In this document: positions 1 through 6,010 of the stretch, piece by piece
How positions within the stretch are numbered: position 1 is the first letter of the stretch
Layout of the letters: each line of letters starts with the position of its first letter
NCBI GenBank assembly: GCA_963526495.1
Contig: CAURNT010000040.1
Location: 1 to 6,484, forward strand
Origin: CAURNT01 sp963526495
GTDB lineage: Bacteria > Fusobacteriota > Fusobacteriia > Fusobacteriales > Leptotrichiaceae
Reading direction: 5' to 3'
DNA: 6,484 bases
Translations under genes and position numbers: made by a program
The notes under the pieces: generated by a model
What the model saw: the letters and a program-made list of their open reading frames with translations, nothing else
The model's database searches: none
What the model was told of the DNA's origin: nothing

Positions 1-602
1 CCAAGTGATATATTTTTAGTAGATGTTATTACATATTCACCATTACTTTTATCCAAAATATATTCATTGTTAGTTTCACCTATATTCCCTGTATAAACTT
101 TAATATCTCCGTTTATACCAGAAATTTTAACTCTATATTTTTCTATAGGTATTTCCCAATAATTACCTATTGCATTTATATATATCTGTTTAACATTTCC
201 ACTAGTTCTAATTAAATTATACATAGTATAACTAATAATATATGTATATTCTTCATTAGGTTTCAAAAATATATCTTCTTTTCCTAATCTATTATACATA
301 ACATTATCTTCATTTTGAGAATAAAGTCCTGTTGGAGTACCGTTTAAATAAGTAGCTTTAAAATTATATATACCTATTTTATTTTCAAATTTAATAACTG
401 AAGCATTATCGTATTTATAAGGTATGTTTCTATAAATACCTCTTTTCCCATATTCATCTGTTACATAACTTATTCTTTCAATTACATCCACACTACCATT
501 TTTATTAACTTTAAAATCAACATCAAAATTTGTTATTTTTTCATTAGAAAAAGATATTATATTTAATAGAAATATTAAAAATAAAACAAATATTTTTTTC
601 AT
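1..602 (-). CDS. DUF2207 family membrane/secreted protein, N-terminal part (cut by window edge)
   Basis: This reading frame starts with ATG at 602-600 and stays open for 200 codons to the window edge, so the C-terminus is missing. Residues 1-19 form a signal peptide or first membrane segment (MKKIFVLFLIFLLNIISFS). The following region has the DUF2207 N-terminal pattern: a beta-rich stretch with FDVDFKVNKNGSVDVIER (26-43), then GKRGIYRNIPY (52-62), matching the family's 'G-x-V-x-V-x-E ... rGifReIP' signature. In complete family members this exported domain is followed by membrane helices and a Gly-rich tail; those would lie outside the window. The molecular function of DUF2207 is unknown. Only one base separates the start from the lemA stop, and the Shine-Dalgarno AAAGGTGAG (611-619) lies inside the end of lemA, so translation is probably coupled. 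DUF2207 genes are often found beside lemA, which supports the call and suggests a shared role at the cell envelope. Family assignment is from motif memory, not a search. Confidence 0.82.
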   Translation of the reverse strand, partial: MKKIFVLFLIFLLNIISFSNEKITNFDVDFKVNKNGSVDVIERISYVTDEYGKRGIYRNIPYKYDNASVIKFENKIGIYNFKATYLNGTPTGLYSQNEDNVMYNRLGKEDIFLKPNEEYTYIISYTMYNLIRTSGNVKQIYINAIGNYWEIPIEKYRVKISGINGDIKVYTGNIGETNNEYILDKSNGEYVITSTKNISL

Positions 603-603
603 A

Positions 604-1170
604 TTAAAAACTCACCTTTGGTACATTTTGAGCCTCTTCTTGTTCTTTAAATAATTCTGCATTTCTAAATTTGAAAATACCAGAAAATAAAACATTAGGG
701 AACTGTCTAACAAATATATTCAACTCTCCTGCTGTTGCATTATAATATCTTCTTGCACCTTCAATTTCTTTTTCTAAACTCTTTAAAGAATTTTGAAGTT
801 CTATAAAATTAGTATTTGCTTTTAAATCTGGATATGATTCACTCAAAGCCATTATTGATCTCAAAGTTTTTGTCAAACCATTTTCTAAACTTTGTATTTT
901 TTCTACATTCTCAACATCACTCAAATCTAATTTAATCATTTGAGAACGAGCAGATATTACTTTTTCTAAAGTTTCTGATTCATGTTTTGCATAACCTTTA
1001 ACAGTTTCTACAAGATTAGGTATTAAATCTAATCTTTTTTGTAAAAATACTCCCAAATCACTAAATGATTTCTTATTTTCCACATCTAAAACAACATACT
1101 TATTATATATTCTACTAATAATAAGAAATAACACCACAACTATTCCTAATATAACTAATAAAATAAACAT
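604..1170 (-). CDS. lemA: LemA family protein
   Basis: The 188-residue product has the usual LemA length and layout. Residues 2-19 are one hydrophobic N-terminal helix that should anchor the protein in the membrane, followed by a long helical domain. Family hallmarks are present: RLDLIPNLVETVKGYAKHE (46-64), ARSQM (74-78), YPDLKAN (113-119), ARRYYN (139-144), FP (157-158) and a terminal PKVSF. LemA proteins form a four-helix bundle; their biochemical role is not established, though they are repeatedly found next to DUF2207/TPM-type envelope proteins, as here. The ATG start is well placed, seven bases after AGGAGG (1178-1183), which itself touches the engB stop codon. An ATG five bases upstream is out of frame. 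The gap to engB is 11 bases and to the downstream DUF2207 gene 1 base, so it is the fourth gene of the leftward operon. The family call is secure and the function is open. Confidence 0.95.
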   Translation of the reverse strand: MFILLVILGIVVVLFLIISRIYNKYVVLDVENKKSFSDLGVFLQKRLDLIPNLVETVKGYAKHESETLEKVISARSQMIKLDLSDVENVEKIQSLENGLTKTLRSIMALSESYPDLKANTNFIELQNSLKSLEKEIEGARRYYNATAGELNIFVRQFPNVLFSGIFKFRNAELFKEQEEAQNVPKVSF

Positions 1171-1181
1171 TTCATAACCTC

Positions 1182-1760
1182 CTATTTTATACTTTCAATA
1201 AAATCTAATATTTCTTCTCTACCTGTGTTTTTAAGTGAAGAATGAAAAAATACATCTTCATTATCAAAAACTAATTTCTTTTTTATTTCCTTTAACTGTT
1301 TAAATTTTTCATTATTAGATAACTTATCTGATTTTGTAAATATTATATAATATTCTATATCATAATGTTCTAAATATTTCAACATTTCCATATCTTCTCC
1401 ACTTGGAACTCTCCTAATATCTAAAAGAACAAACACAACCTTTTTCCTATCTGATTTAAGATATTCTTCTATAAGATTACCCCAATTCTTTTTAATATTA
1501 GCAGGAACTTTTGCAAATCCATATCCAGGAAGATCAACAAAATATCTATCATTATTTATAGTAAAAAAATTAATTAATTGCGTTCTACCTGGCGTTTTAC
1601 TTGTTCTTGCCAAATTTTTCCTTTTAACCAATGAATTTATTAAAGAAGACTTACCAACATTAGATCTTCCAACAAATGCCATTTCTACTTTATCATATTT
1701 TTCTGGATAATCTAATTCTTTCACACAACTTCTCGTATACTCTGCACTTTTAATTTCCAT
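1182..1760 (-). CDS. engB: Ribosome biogenesis GTP-binding protein EngB (YsxC/YihA)
   Basis: This is a 192-residue TRAFAC-class GTPase of the EngB/YsxC/YihA family, close to the usual length of about 195-200. The GTPase motifs appear in order: G1 P-loop GRSNVGKSS (31-39), the G2 region KTPGRTQ (55-61), G3 DLPGYG (76-81), G4 TKSD (142-145) and a G5-like SSLKNTG (174-180). DLPGYGFAKVP is diagnostic for EngB as opposed to Era or Der. The family acts in late assembly of the 50S ribosomal subunit in the cytoplasm and is essential in several bacteria. The start at 1760 is supported by AAGGAGT (1767-1773), which overlaps the coaE stop; the gap between the genes is four bases, so translational coupling to coaE is likely. 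All nucleotide-binding residues are present, so the gene looks intact and functional. Confidence 0.97.
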   Translation of the reverse strand: MEIKSAEYTRSCVKELDYPEKYDKVEMAFVGRSNVGKSSLINSLVKRKNLARTSKTPGRTQLINFFTINNDRYFVDLPGYGFAKVPANIKKNWGNLIEEYLKSDRKKVVFVLLDIRRVPSGEDMEMLKYLEHYDIEYYIIFTKSDKLSNNEKFKQLKEIKKKLVFDNEDVFFHSSLKNTGREEILDFIESIK

Positions 1761-1764
1761 TATT

Positions 1765-2328
1765 TTACTCCTTTATTTTCTCTAAAATTTTATCTATATT
1801 AAATTTAAGTTTTTCTAACGTCTCCATATTTTCTATTACATAATCTGCTCTCTCTCTTTTATATTCTATATCCATTTGTGACTCTATTCTTTTAATCGCA
1901 TCATCTTCACTTAAATTATTTCTTTTCATTATTCTTGAAATCTGAACATCTCTACTTGCGTATACTACAACTATCTTATCAAACATATATTCAAGTTTTA
2001 GTTCATATAAAAGAGGGATATCTGCAAAAACATATTTTTTATTAGATTTTTTTATCCTTATATCTATTTCCTCTATTATACTTTTATGCATAAATTCATT
2101 CAATTTTTCAAGACTTTCCTTATTTGAAAAAACAATTTTACCTATTTCTTTTCTATTTATTGTATTAAACTCCCTGTAAAGAAAATTTTTAACTTCATTT
2201 TTCTCATATATATTATGGGTAATAATATCAGCATCTATATATTCAGCTAAATCTCCCATTTTTTCTTGTATATATTTAAAAACTTCAGATTTTCCTACAC
2301 CTATAGAACCTGTAATACCTATAATCAT
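1765..2328 (-). CDS. coaE: Dephospho-CoA kinase (CoaE)
   Basis: CoaE catalyses the last step of coenzyme A synthesis, phosphorylating the 3'-hydroxyl of dephospho-CoA with ATP in the cytoplasm. The 187-residue product begins with the P-loop GITGSIGVGKS (4-14), followed by the substrate-site aspartate motif DADIITH (32-38), LNEFMHKSI (76-84), DIPLLYE (103-109), and the lid/C-terminal region with RNNLSEDDAIKRIESQM (136-152) and ADYVIEN (161-167). These are the conserved CoaE blocks in the right order. The length is slightly below the usual 195-205, and the common His-Pro of the 'LN...HP' block is His-Lys (81-82), a mild divergence. Its ATG overlaps the TGA of the upstream cupin gene by four bases (ATGA), with AGGAG at 2336-2340 inside the cupin gene, so its translation is probably coupled to the cupin. 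It is followed four bases later by engB. Confidence 0.96.
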   Translation of the reverse strand: MIIGITGSIGVGKSEVFKYIQEKMGDLAEYIDADIITHNIYEKNEVKNFLYREFNTINRKEIGKIVFSNKESLEKLNEFMHKSIIEEIDIRIKKSNKKYVFADIPLLYELKLEYMFDKIVVVYASRDVQISRIMKRNNLSEDDAIKRIESQMDIEYKRERADYVIENMETLEKLKFNIDKILEKIKE

Positions 2329-2603
2329 AAGTCAACTCCTATAAATATACATAACCATTTACAATCTTCACTTGTATACTTAACTCTATGTACCGTATTT
2401 TTATTAATTAAAAAATTATCATCTTTTTTTAAAGTAATATCTCTACCTTCTATTTCAAGTATAGCCATACCTTCTAATAAATATACGATCTCATCTCTAT
2501 AATCAGACATATATCCTGTAACATTTGAAAAAGAAGTTATTCTCTCTACCTTAATTTCTTTATTATACAATACTTCCAATTTTTCTCCAAATTCATTTAA
2601 CAT
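2325..2603 (-). CDS. Small cupin-domain protein (single-domain, function unknown)
   Basis: This 92-residue protein is a single small beta-barrel of the cupin_2 type. Cupin motif 1 corresponds to YRDEIVYLLEGMAILEIEG (35-53) and motif 2 to KKDDNFLINKNTVHRVKYTS (59-78), with a closing WLCIFI strand (83-88). The classical HxH metal ligands of motif 1 are absent, replaced by D34, Y35 and R36 before D37-E38. Glu38 and His72 remain, so metal binding may be altered or lost. This matches my memory of a subgroup of tiny cupins in which motif 1 reads roughly 'WYDQ-D/E-E-W', so the loss is probably a family trait rather than decay. The start is placed at ATG 2603 because GAGGTG (2608-2613) sits correctly before it. 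An in-frame GTG at 2615 would add four residues but overlaps that site and lies about two bases from the predicted transcript start. It is the first gene of the leftward operon and overlaps coaE by four bases. Substrate and role are unknown. Confidence 0.85.
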   Translation of the reverse strand: MLNEFGEKLEVLYNKEIKVERITSFSNVTGYMSDYRDEIVYLLEGMAILEIEGRDITLKKDDNFLINKNTVHRVKYTSEDCKWLCIFIGVDL

Positions 2604-2607
2604 AAAG

Positions 2608-2613
2608 CACCTC
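2608..2613 (-). promoter_or_regulatory. Ribosome binding site that fixes the cupin start
   Basis: GAGGTG on the minus strand lies four bases before ATG 2603 (six bases when measured from the GAGG core). Its position argues for the ATG at 2603 and against the in-frame GTG at 2615, which overlaps the upstream edge of this site. Confidence 0.7.
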
Positions 2614-2623
2614 ACTTAAATTT

Positions 2624-2653
2624 ATTATACAATATTTTTTTTACTAAATTCAA
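2624..2653 (-). promoter_or_regulatory. Predicted sigma70-type promoter of the cupin-coaE-engB-lemA-DUF2207 operon
   Basis: Reading the minus strand, a -35-like TTGAAT (2653-2648) is followed after 18 bases by a perfect -10 TATAAT (2629-2624). Transcription would start near 2617, giving a leader of roughly 14 bases before the cupin ATG that contains the GAGGTG ribosome site. An eight-base A run (T8 on the plus strand, 2635-2642) fills much of the spacer. AT-rich DNA gives chance matches, but the position directly before the first gene of the operon supports this one. Confidence 0.6.
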
Positions 2654-2709
2654 CAATTTAAAGAAATATATAATATACTTTTCACATACTTAAATATAGC
2701 TTAGATATA

Positions 2710-2738
2710 TTGATTTTTTATCTTTTTTATTATATAAT
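2710..2738 (+). promoter_or_regulatory. Predicted sigma70-type promoter of the DUF3298-recJ-fldA operon
   Basis: A -35-like TTGATT (2710-2715) and a perfect -10 TATAAT (2733-2738) are separated by the optimal 17 bases. Transcription would begin near 2745, leaving about 20 bases of leader, which carry the ribosome site AGAGGTG (2754-2760) five bases before the ATG at 2766. The fit and position are good; the main caveat is the AT-rich background. Confidence 0.65.
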
Positions 2739-2765
2739 TTTATCAAACGAAAAAGAGGTGAAATT

Positions 2766-3353
2766 ATGAAATCAATAAAAAAATTAATGTTATTATCAGG
2801 AATTTTATTAAGTGTTAGTGCTTTTTCTTTCACTTTTCAAGATTATAAATTCCAAAGTCCTGCAGTTTTAACAACTATTCAAGAAAATGATAAATTTGTT
2901 GTTAATTCTAGCAATGAAAAAATAAATAAAAAAATTAATGATAGAATTGCAAAAGAAATAAAACTTATTACTAAAGAAAATACTAACACTTATGTAAAAG
3001 TAATAACTAATAATTCTAAATTTTTATCTATAATTTTAGAAAATAAAGATTCCAAAGAAGTTCTTAAATATAAAGGGTTAGTATTTGAAGTTGAAACAGG
3101 TAATCTACTTAACTTAAGTGATATATTAGCACCTAGTTACGACTCTGCACTTAAAAATTTATTAAATGATAGAATTGCTCAATTTGGTGTAACTCCTGTA
3201 AAAAACTTTAAAGAATTCAATTCAGTTAGTTCATTTTATTTAGAAGATGAAGCACTAGTTTTAATATTTGATAAAGGACGTGCAACTGATGATTTTGATG
3301 GTCATTTATTTATTCCTTTATTTCTACAAACAATTGCTGAAGTATTAAAATAG
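2766..3353 (+). CDS. Exported RsiV/DUF3298-like protein
   Basis: The 195-residue protein starts with a clear signal peptide: a Lys-rich n-region (K2, K5, K6), a hydrophobic core LMLLSGILLSV (7-17) and a likely signal peptidase I site after A19 (V-S-A). The mature part has a first domain of roughly residues 24-100, then a C-terminal block typical of DUF3298/RsiV: GLVFEVETGNLLNLSDIL (104-121), an amphipathic helix (125-140), FYLEDEALVLIFDKG (157-171) and a closing DGHLFIPLFLQTIAEVL (178-194). In Bacillus RsiV this fold is the extracytoplasmic part of an anti-sigma factor that binds lysozyme. Here there is no cytoplasmic anti-sigma domain and no neighbouring sigma factor, so it is best seen as a free periplasmic or secreted protein of unknown role. 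No lipobox cysteine is visible; the whole protein contains no Cys. AGAGGTG five bases upstream supports the start. It is the first gene of the rightward operon and recJ follows after eight bases. Confidence 0.78.
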   Translation: MKSIKKLMLLSGILLSVSAFSFTFQDYKFQSPAVLTTIQENDKFVVNSSNEKINKKINDRIAKEIKLITKENTNTYVKVITNNSKFLSIILENKDSKEVLKYKGLVFEVETGNLLNLSDILAPSYDSALKNLLNDRIAQFGVTPVKNFKEFNSVSSFYLEDEALVLIFDKGRATDDFDGHLFIPLFLQTIAEVLK

Positions 3354-3361
3354 GAGCGAAC

Positions 3362-6001
3362 ATGAAAACAAAATGGTCTTTATTAGAAAAAAGAGCTAAA
3401 ATAACACCTTTTGATATACCAGTGGACTATAATATAATAAATATACTAACTAATCGGGGTATTAAAAATAAAAAAGAAATTATAGAATTTTTAAATCCTA
3501 AAATTTCTAATTTAGAAAGTCCTCAAGGATTATACAACATTAATAAGGCTCTTGATATAATTATACAAGCAATAAAAAATAATAGTAAAATATGTATATA
3601 TGGAGACTATGATGTAGATGGTATAACATCTACATCTATTTTGTATTTAGCACTAAAAAAATTAAATCATAACAATGTTTTTTACTATATTCCCCTTAGA
3701 GATGAAGGGTATGGTTTAAATAAAAATGCAATAAATGAAATTAAAAACTCTGATACAGACTTAATAATAACTGTAGATTGTGGAATTAATTCTTTTGAAG
3801 AAGTTGAATATATAAAAAAATTAAATATGAAGGTCATAATAACAGATCATCACGATATAGCTGGAAGACTTCCCATGGCACACGCATGTATAAATCCTAA
3901 AATAGAAGATAACACTTATTCTTTTCCTAGTCTTGCTGGAGTAGGAACAATATTTATGGTTATACTAGAGTTATATAAAAAACTATTAACTCCAGAAGAA
4001 GCATATGAATTTTTAGATTTAGTTGCTCTAGGTACTGTTGCTGATATTATGCCATTAATAAAAGAAAATAGAATCTTAGTTAAGTATGGTTTAGAAAAAA
4101 TGAAAGAAACCAAAAATCTTGGTTTAAAATGTATATTAGAAAAGTTAGACCTTTATAGAAAAGATTTAACTCCGGGTAATATTTCTTTTAAAATAGCACC
4201 AATTTTTAATGCAGCAGGAAGACTATCCGATGCTAAAATTGTTGTAAAACTTTTAATATCAGATAACATTAATGAAATAAATACTTTAGTCGATAATTTA
4301 ATATTCAATAATTCAAATAGAAAAAAAATACAGGATAGCATTATTGAAGAAGTTTTAAATAAAATAGAAGAAAATAAAGATTATGAAGAAGATATCCTTA
4401 TAGCTCATTCTCCAGAATATCATCATGGTCTTATTGGTATAGTTGCAGCTAAAGTTGTTGAAACTTATTATAAACCCAGTATAATAATGGAAGAAAATTT
4501 AGATGAAGGTATAGCTGTTGGTTCTTGTAGATCTATTGAAGGTTTTAATATAACTCGTGCTTTATCTTATGTTTCTAAATATTTAATAAAATTCGGAGGT
4601 CATGCAAACGCTGCAGGATTCACATTAAAACTTGAACATCTAGATGATTTTAAAAGAGAAATTAAAAATTATGCAAAAAAACAATTAAAAGGTATTAGTC
4701 TTATTAAAAATATTAATATAGATATGAGAATACCGGCTCAAAAAATTTCATACGAATTTATACAAAGTCTAAATCTATTAAAACCCTTTGGATTTGGTAA
4801 CCCTACACCAATTTTAATGACAAAAAACTGTATAATACATAATCCTTCAAGAATTGGTAATAATGGCGACCATCTAAAATTTGATATAGATCAAAAAGGA
4901 TTTTCAGTTAAAGGTGCTGTTTGGTTTAATAATGGAAATAAATTTAACGAATTAAAAAATGAAAATATATTTTACGATTTAGTATTCAAACTTGAAACAT
5001 CTATGTTTAATGATAGAATATATCCTAATATAATAATAGAAGATATGAAAATCTCTGATTTAGAAGATGATAGATTCCATTTTTATCATTCTATGTACTA
5101 TACTTCTTTCCCAATGAAGTCACTATTCTACACTAATTTAGATATAGATAAAAACGACAAAATATATTTAAAAAGGAATTTTGATTCTTATTCAGTATTT
5201 AGAGGACAAAAATCAATATCTAAACTTGATAAAAACATTTCCAATTTACTTTATTGTTTAGAAAACTTTTATGAATACAATTTTGAAATAAAAATAGAAA
5301 ATATACATACATTTCAAAATCACAAAATAGTTGATATACTTATAAAAAGAAAATATGAATTAGAAAATTTCACGAATAAAGATGCCGTACAATTTAGAAA
5401 TATCAAAAAATTTCTTCTAGGCGATATTGAATATAACGAATTTACTAAAGAAGCTCTTTCTGTATTTTATAGAGAGAATAAATCAATAATAATTTCTAAA
5501 GTAAATATTAAAGGATATATTGAAGAAAAAGAAATAGCTATAAAAGAAGAATTTTATTATCCTTTACTTTTAACAATTGGTATGAAATACTTTTTTGAAA
5601 ATAATAAAAAAATGACTTTTTATACTACAAATAAATTTTATGTTGAAAATATACAATTAAAACATTATTTTAATTTTAAAAATATAATAACAAAAGAGGA
5701 TAATGAAGATATTTGTATATTTGATTTCCAAACTATAAAAAAAGTAAAATTTGAATTAAAATACAATAAATGTATTATTTTTTCTAGTAAAGACTATACA
5801 AAAGATAATTTTTATGTTATAAAAAAAGAAATACATTTACCTAAAAATGTAATAAAATTTGATAAAAATTTATTAAATAAAATAAATTATGACCTTTTAT
5901 TCAGTAAATATTTACCCATTAAAAATAAATTAAATTTATTACAAGATATAAAAAATGGAAAAGTAATATATGCTGATGAAAGTATACTTAACTATTATTA
6001 A
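3362..6001 (+). CDS. recJ: Single-stranded-DNA-specific 5'-3' exonuclease RecJ with long C-terminal extension
   Basis: RecJ degrades single-stranded DNA 5'-3' using Mn/Mg and serves in RecF-pathway recombination, mismatch repair and base excision repair. The catalytic core is complete. DHH domain motifs are GDYDVDG (81-87), VDCGIN (138-143), TDHHD (161-165), GTVADIMPL (224-232) and NAAGRLSDA (283-291). The DHHA1 domain contains HHGLIGIVAAKV (354-365), GSCRSIEGFN (387-396) and FGGHANAAGF (411-420). An OB-type DNA-binding domain covers about 455-562, including KPFGFGNPTP (474-483). At 879 residues the protein is far longer than the 577-residue E. coli enzyme. The extra part (about 565-879) is rich in Lys, Asn, Ile, Phe and Tyr and may correspond in part to the RecJ C-terminal domain known from Firmicutes, but I could not match it by eye. 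The start is supported by AGGAG (3352-3356), overlapping the upstream stop. An A8 run lies at 4321-4328. fldA follows after nine bases. Confidence 0.95.
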   Translation: MKTKWSLLEKRAKITPFDIPVDYNIINILTNRGIKNKKEIIEFLNPKISNLESPQGLYNINKALDIIIQAIKNNSKICIYGDYDVDGITSTSILYLALKKLNHNNVFYYIPLRDEGYGLNKNAINEIKNSDTDLIITVDCGINSFEEVEYIKKLNMKVIITDHHDIAGRLPMAHACINPKIEDNTYSFPSLAGVGTIFMVILELYKKLLTPEEAYEFLDLVALGTVADIMPLIKENRILVKYGLEKMKETKNLGLKCILEKLDLYRKDLTPGNISFKIAPIFNAAGRLSDAKIVVKLLISDNINEINTLVDNLIFNNSNRKKIQDSIIEEVLNKIEENKDYEEDILIAHSPEYHHGLIGIVAAKVVETYYKPSIIMEENLDEGIAVGSCRSIEGFNITRALSYVSKYLIKFGGHANAAGFTLKLEHLDDFKREIKNYAKKQLKGISLIKNINIDMRIPAQKISYEFIQSLNLLKPFGFGNPTPILMTKNCIIHNPSRIGNNGDHLKFDIDQKGFSVKGAVWFNNGNKFNELKNENIFYDLVFKLETSMFNDRIYPNIIIEDMKISDLEDDRFHFYHSMYYTSFPMKSLFYTNLDIDKNDKIYLKRNFDSYSVFRGQKSISKLDKNISNLLYCLENFYEYNFEIKIENIHTFQNHKIVDILIKRKYELENFTNKDAVQFRNIKKFLLGDIEYNEFTKEALSVFYRENKSIIISKVNIKGYIEEKEIAIKEEFYYPLLLTIGMKYFFENNKKMTFYTTNKFYVENIQLKHYFNFKNIITKEDNEDICIFDFQTIKKVKFELKYNKCIIFSSKDYTKDNFYVIKKEIHLPKNVIKFDKNLLNKINYDLLFSKYLPIKNKLNLLQDIKNGKVIYADESILNYY

Positions 6002-6006
6002 GGAGG
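6001..6006 (+). promoter_or_regulatory. Ribosome binding site of fldA, overlapping the recJ stop
   Basis: A consensus AGGAGG begins on the last base of the recJ TAA stop and lies four bases before the fldA ATG at 6011. It fixes the flavodoxin start and suggests that ribosomes finishing recJ can restart on fldA. The strong site would allow high flavodoxin output from a message shared with the presumably low-abundance RecJ. Confidence 0.75.
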
Positions 6007-6010
6007 AAAA

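Larger units (their letters stand above)
2604..2765. other. Divergent intergenic region between the two operons
   Basis: This 162-base AT-rich stretch separates the two outward-facing operons and is the only substantial non-coding DNA in the window. It holds a promoter candidate for each direction near its two ends. Between them (about 2654-2709) lies a stretch with a direct repeat ATACTT (2675-2680 and 2686-2691) spaced 11 bases, about one helical turn. No terminator, small RNA or riboswitch structure was recognised. The leaders implied by both promoters are short. Confidence 0.7.

Noticed and set aside
2266..2502. A 78-codon open frame on the plus strand, antisense to coaE and the cupin gene.
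   Set aside because: It overlaps two convincing genes on the other strand, its composition looks like reverse-strand noise (many Ser/Thr/Tyr/Asn), and no family motif is visible.
2604..2615. Extended cupin start at GTG 2615, adding four residues.
   Set aside because: The GTG overlaps the ribosome binding site for ATG 2603 and falls about two bases after the predicted transcript start, leaving no ribosome site of its own.
2693..2711. Inverted repeat AATATA / TATATT with a seven-base loop in the intergenic region.
   Set aside because: It is short, purely A/T and expected by chance in this background. It has neither the GC stem nor the T tract position expected of a terminator.
3916..4341. Two open frames of 65 and 62 codons on the minus strand inside recJ.
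   Set aside because: They are antisense to the conserved RecJ DHH motifs, which fully explain the sequence constraint there, and neither has a recognisable motif.
5859..5888. Possible internal promoter for fldA near the end of recJ (TTGATA at 5859-5864).
   Set aside because: No good -10 hexamer lies at 16-18 bases downstream, and AT-rich coding sequence gives many such half matches.
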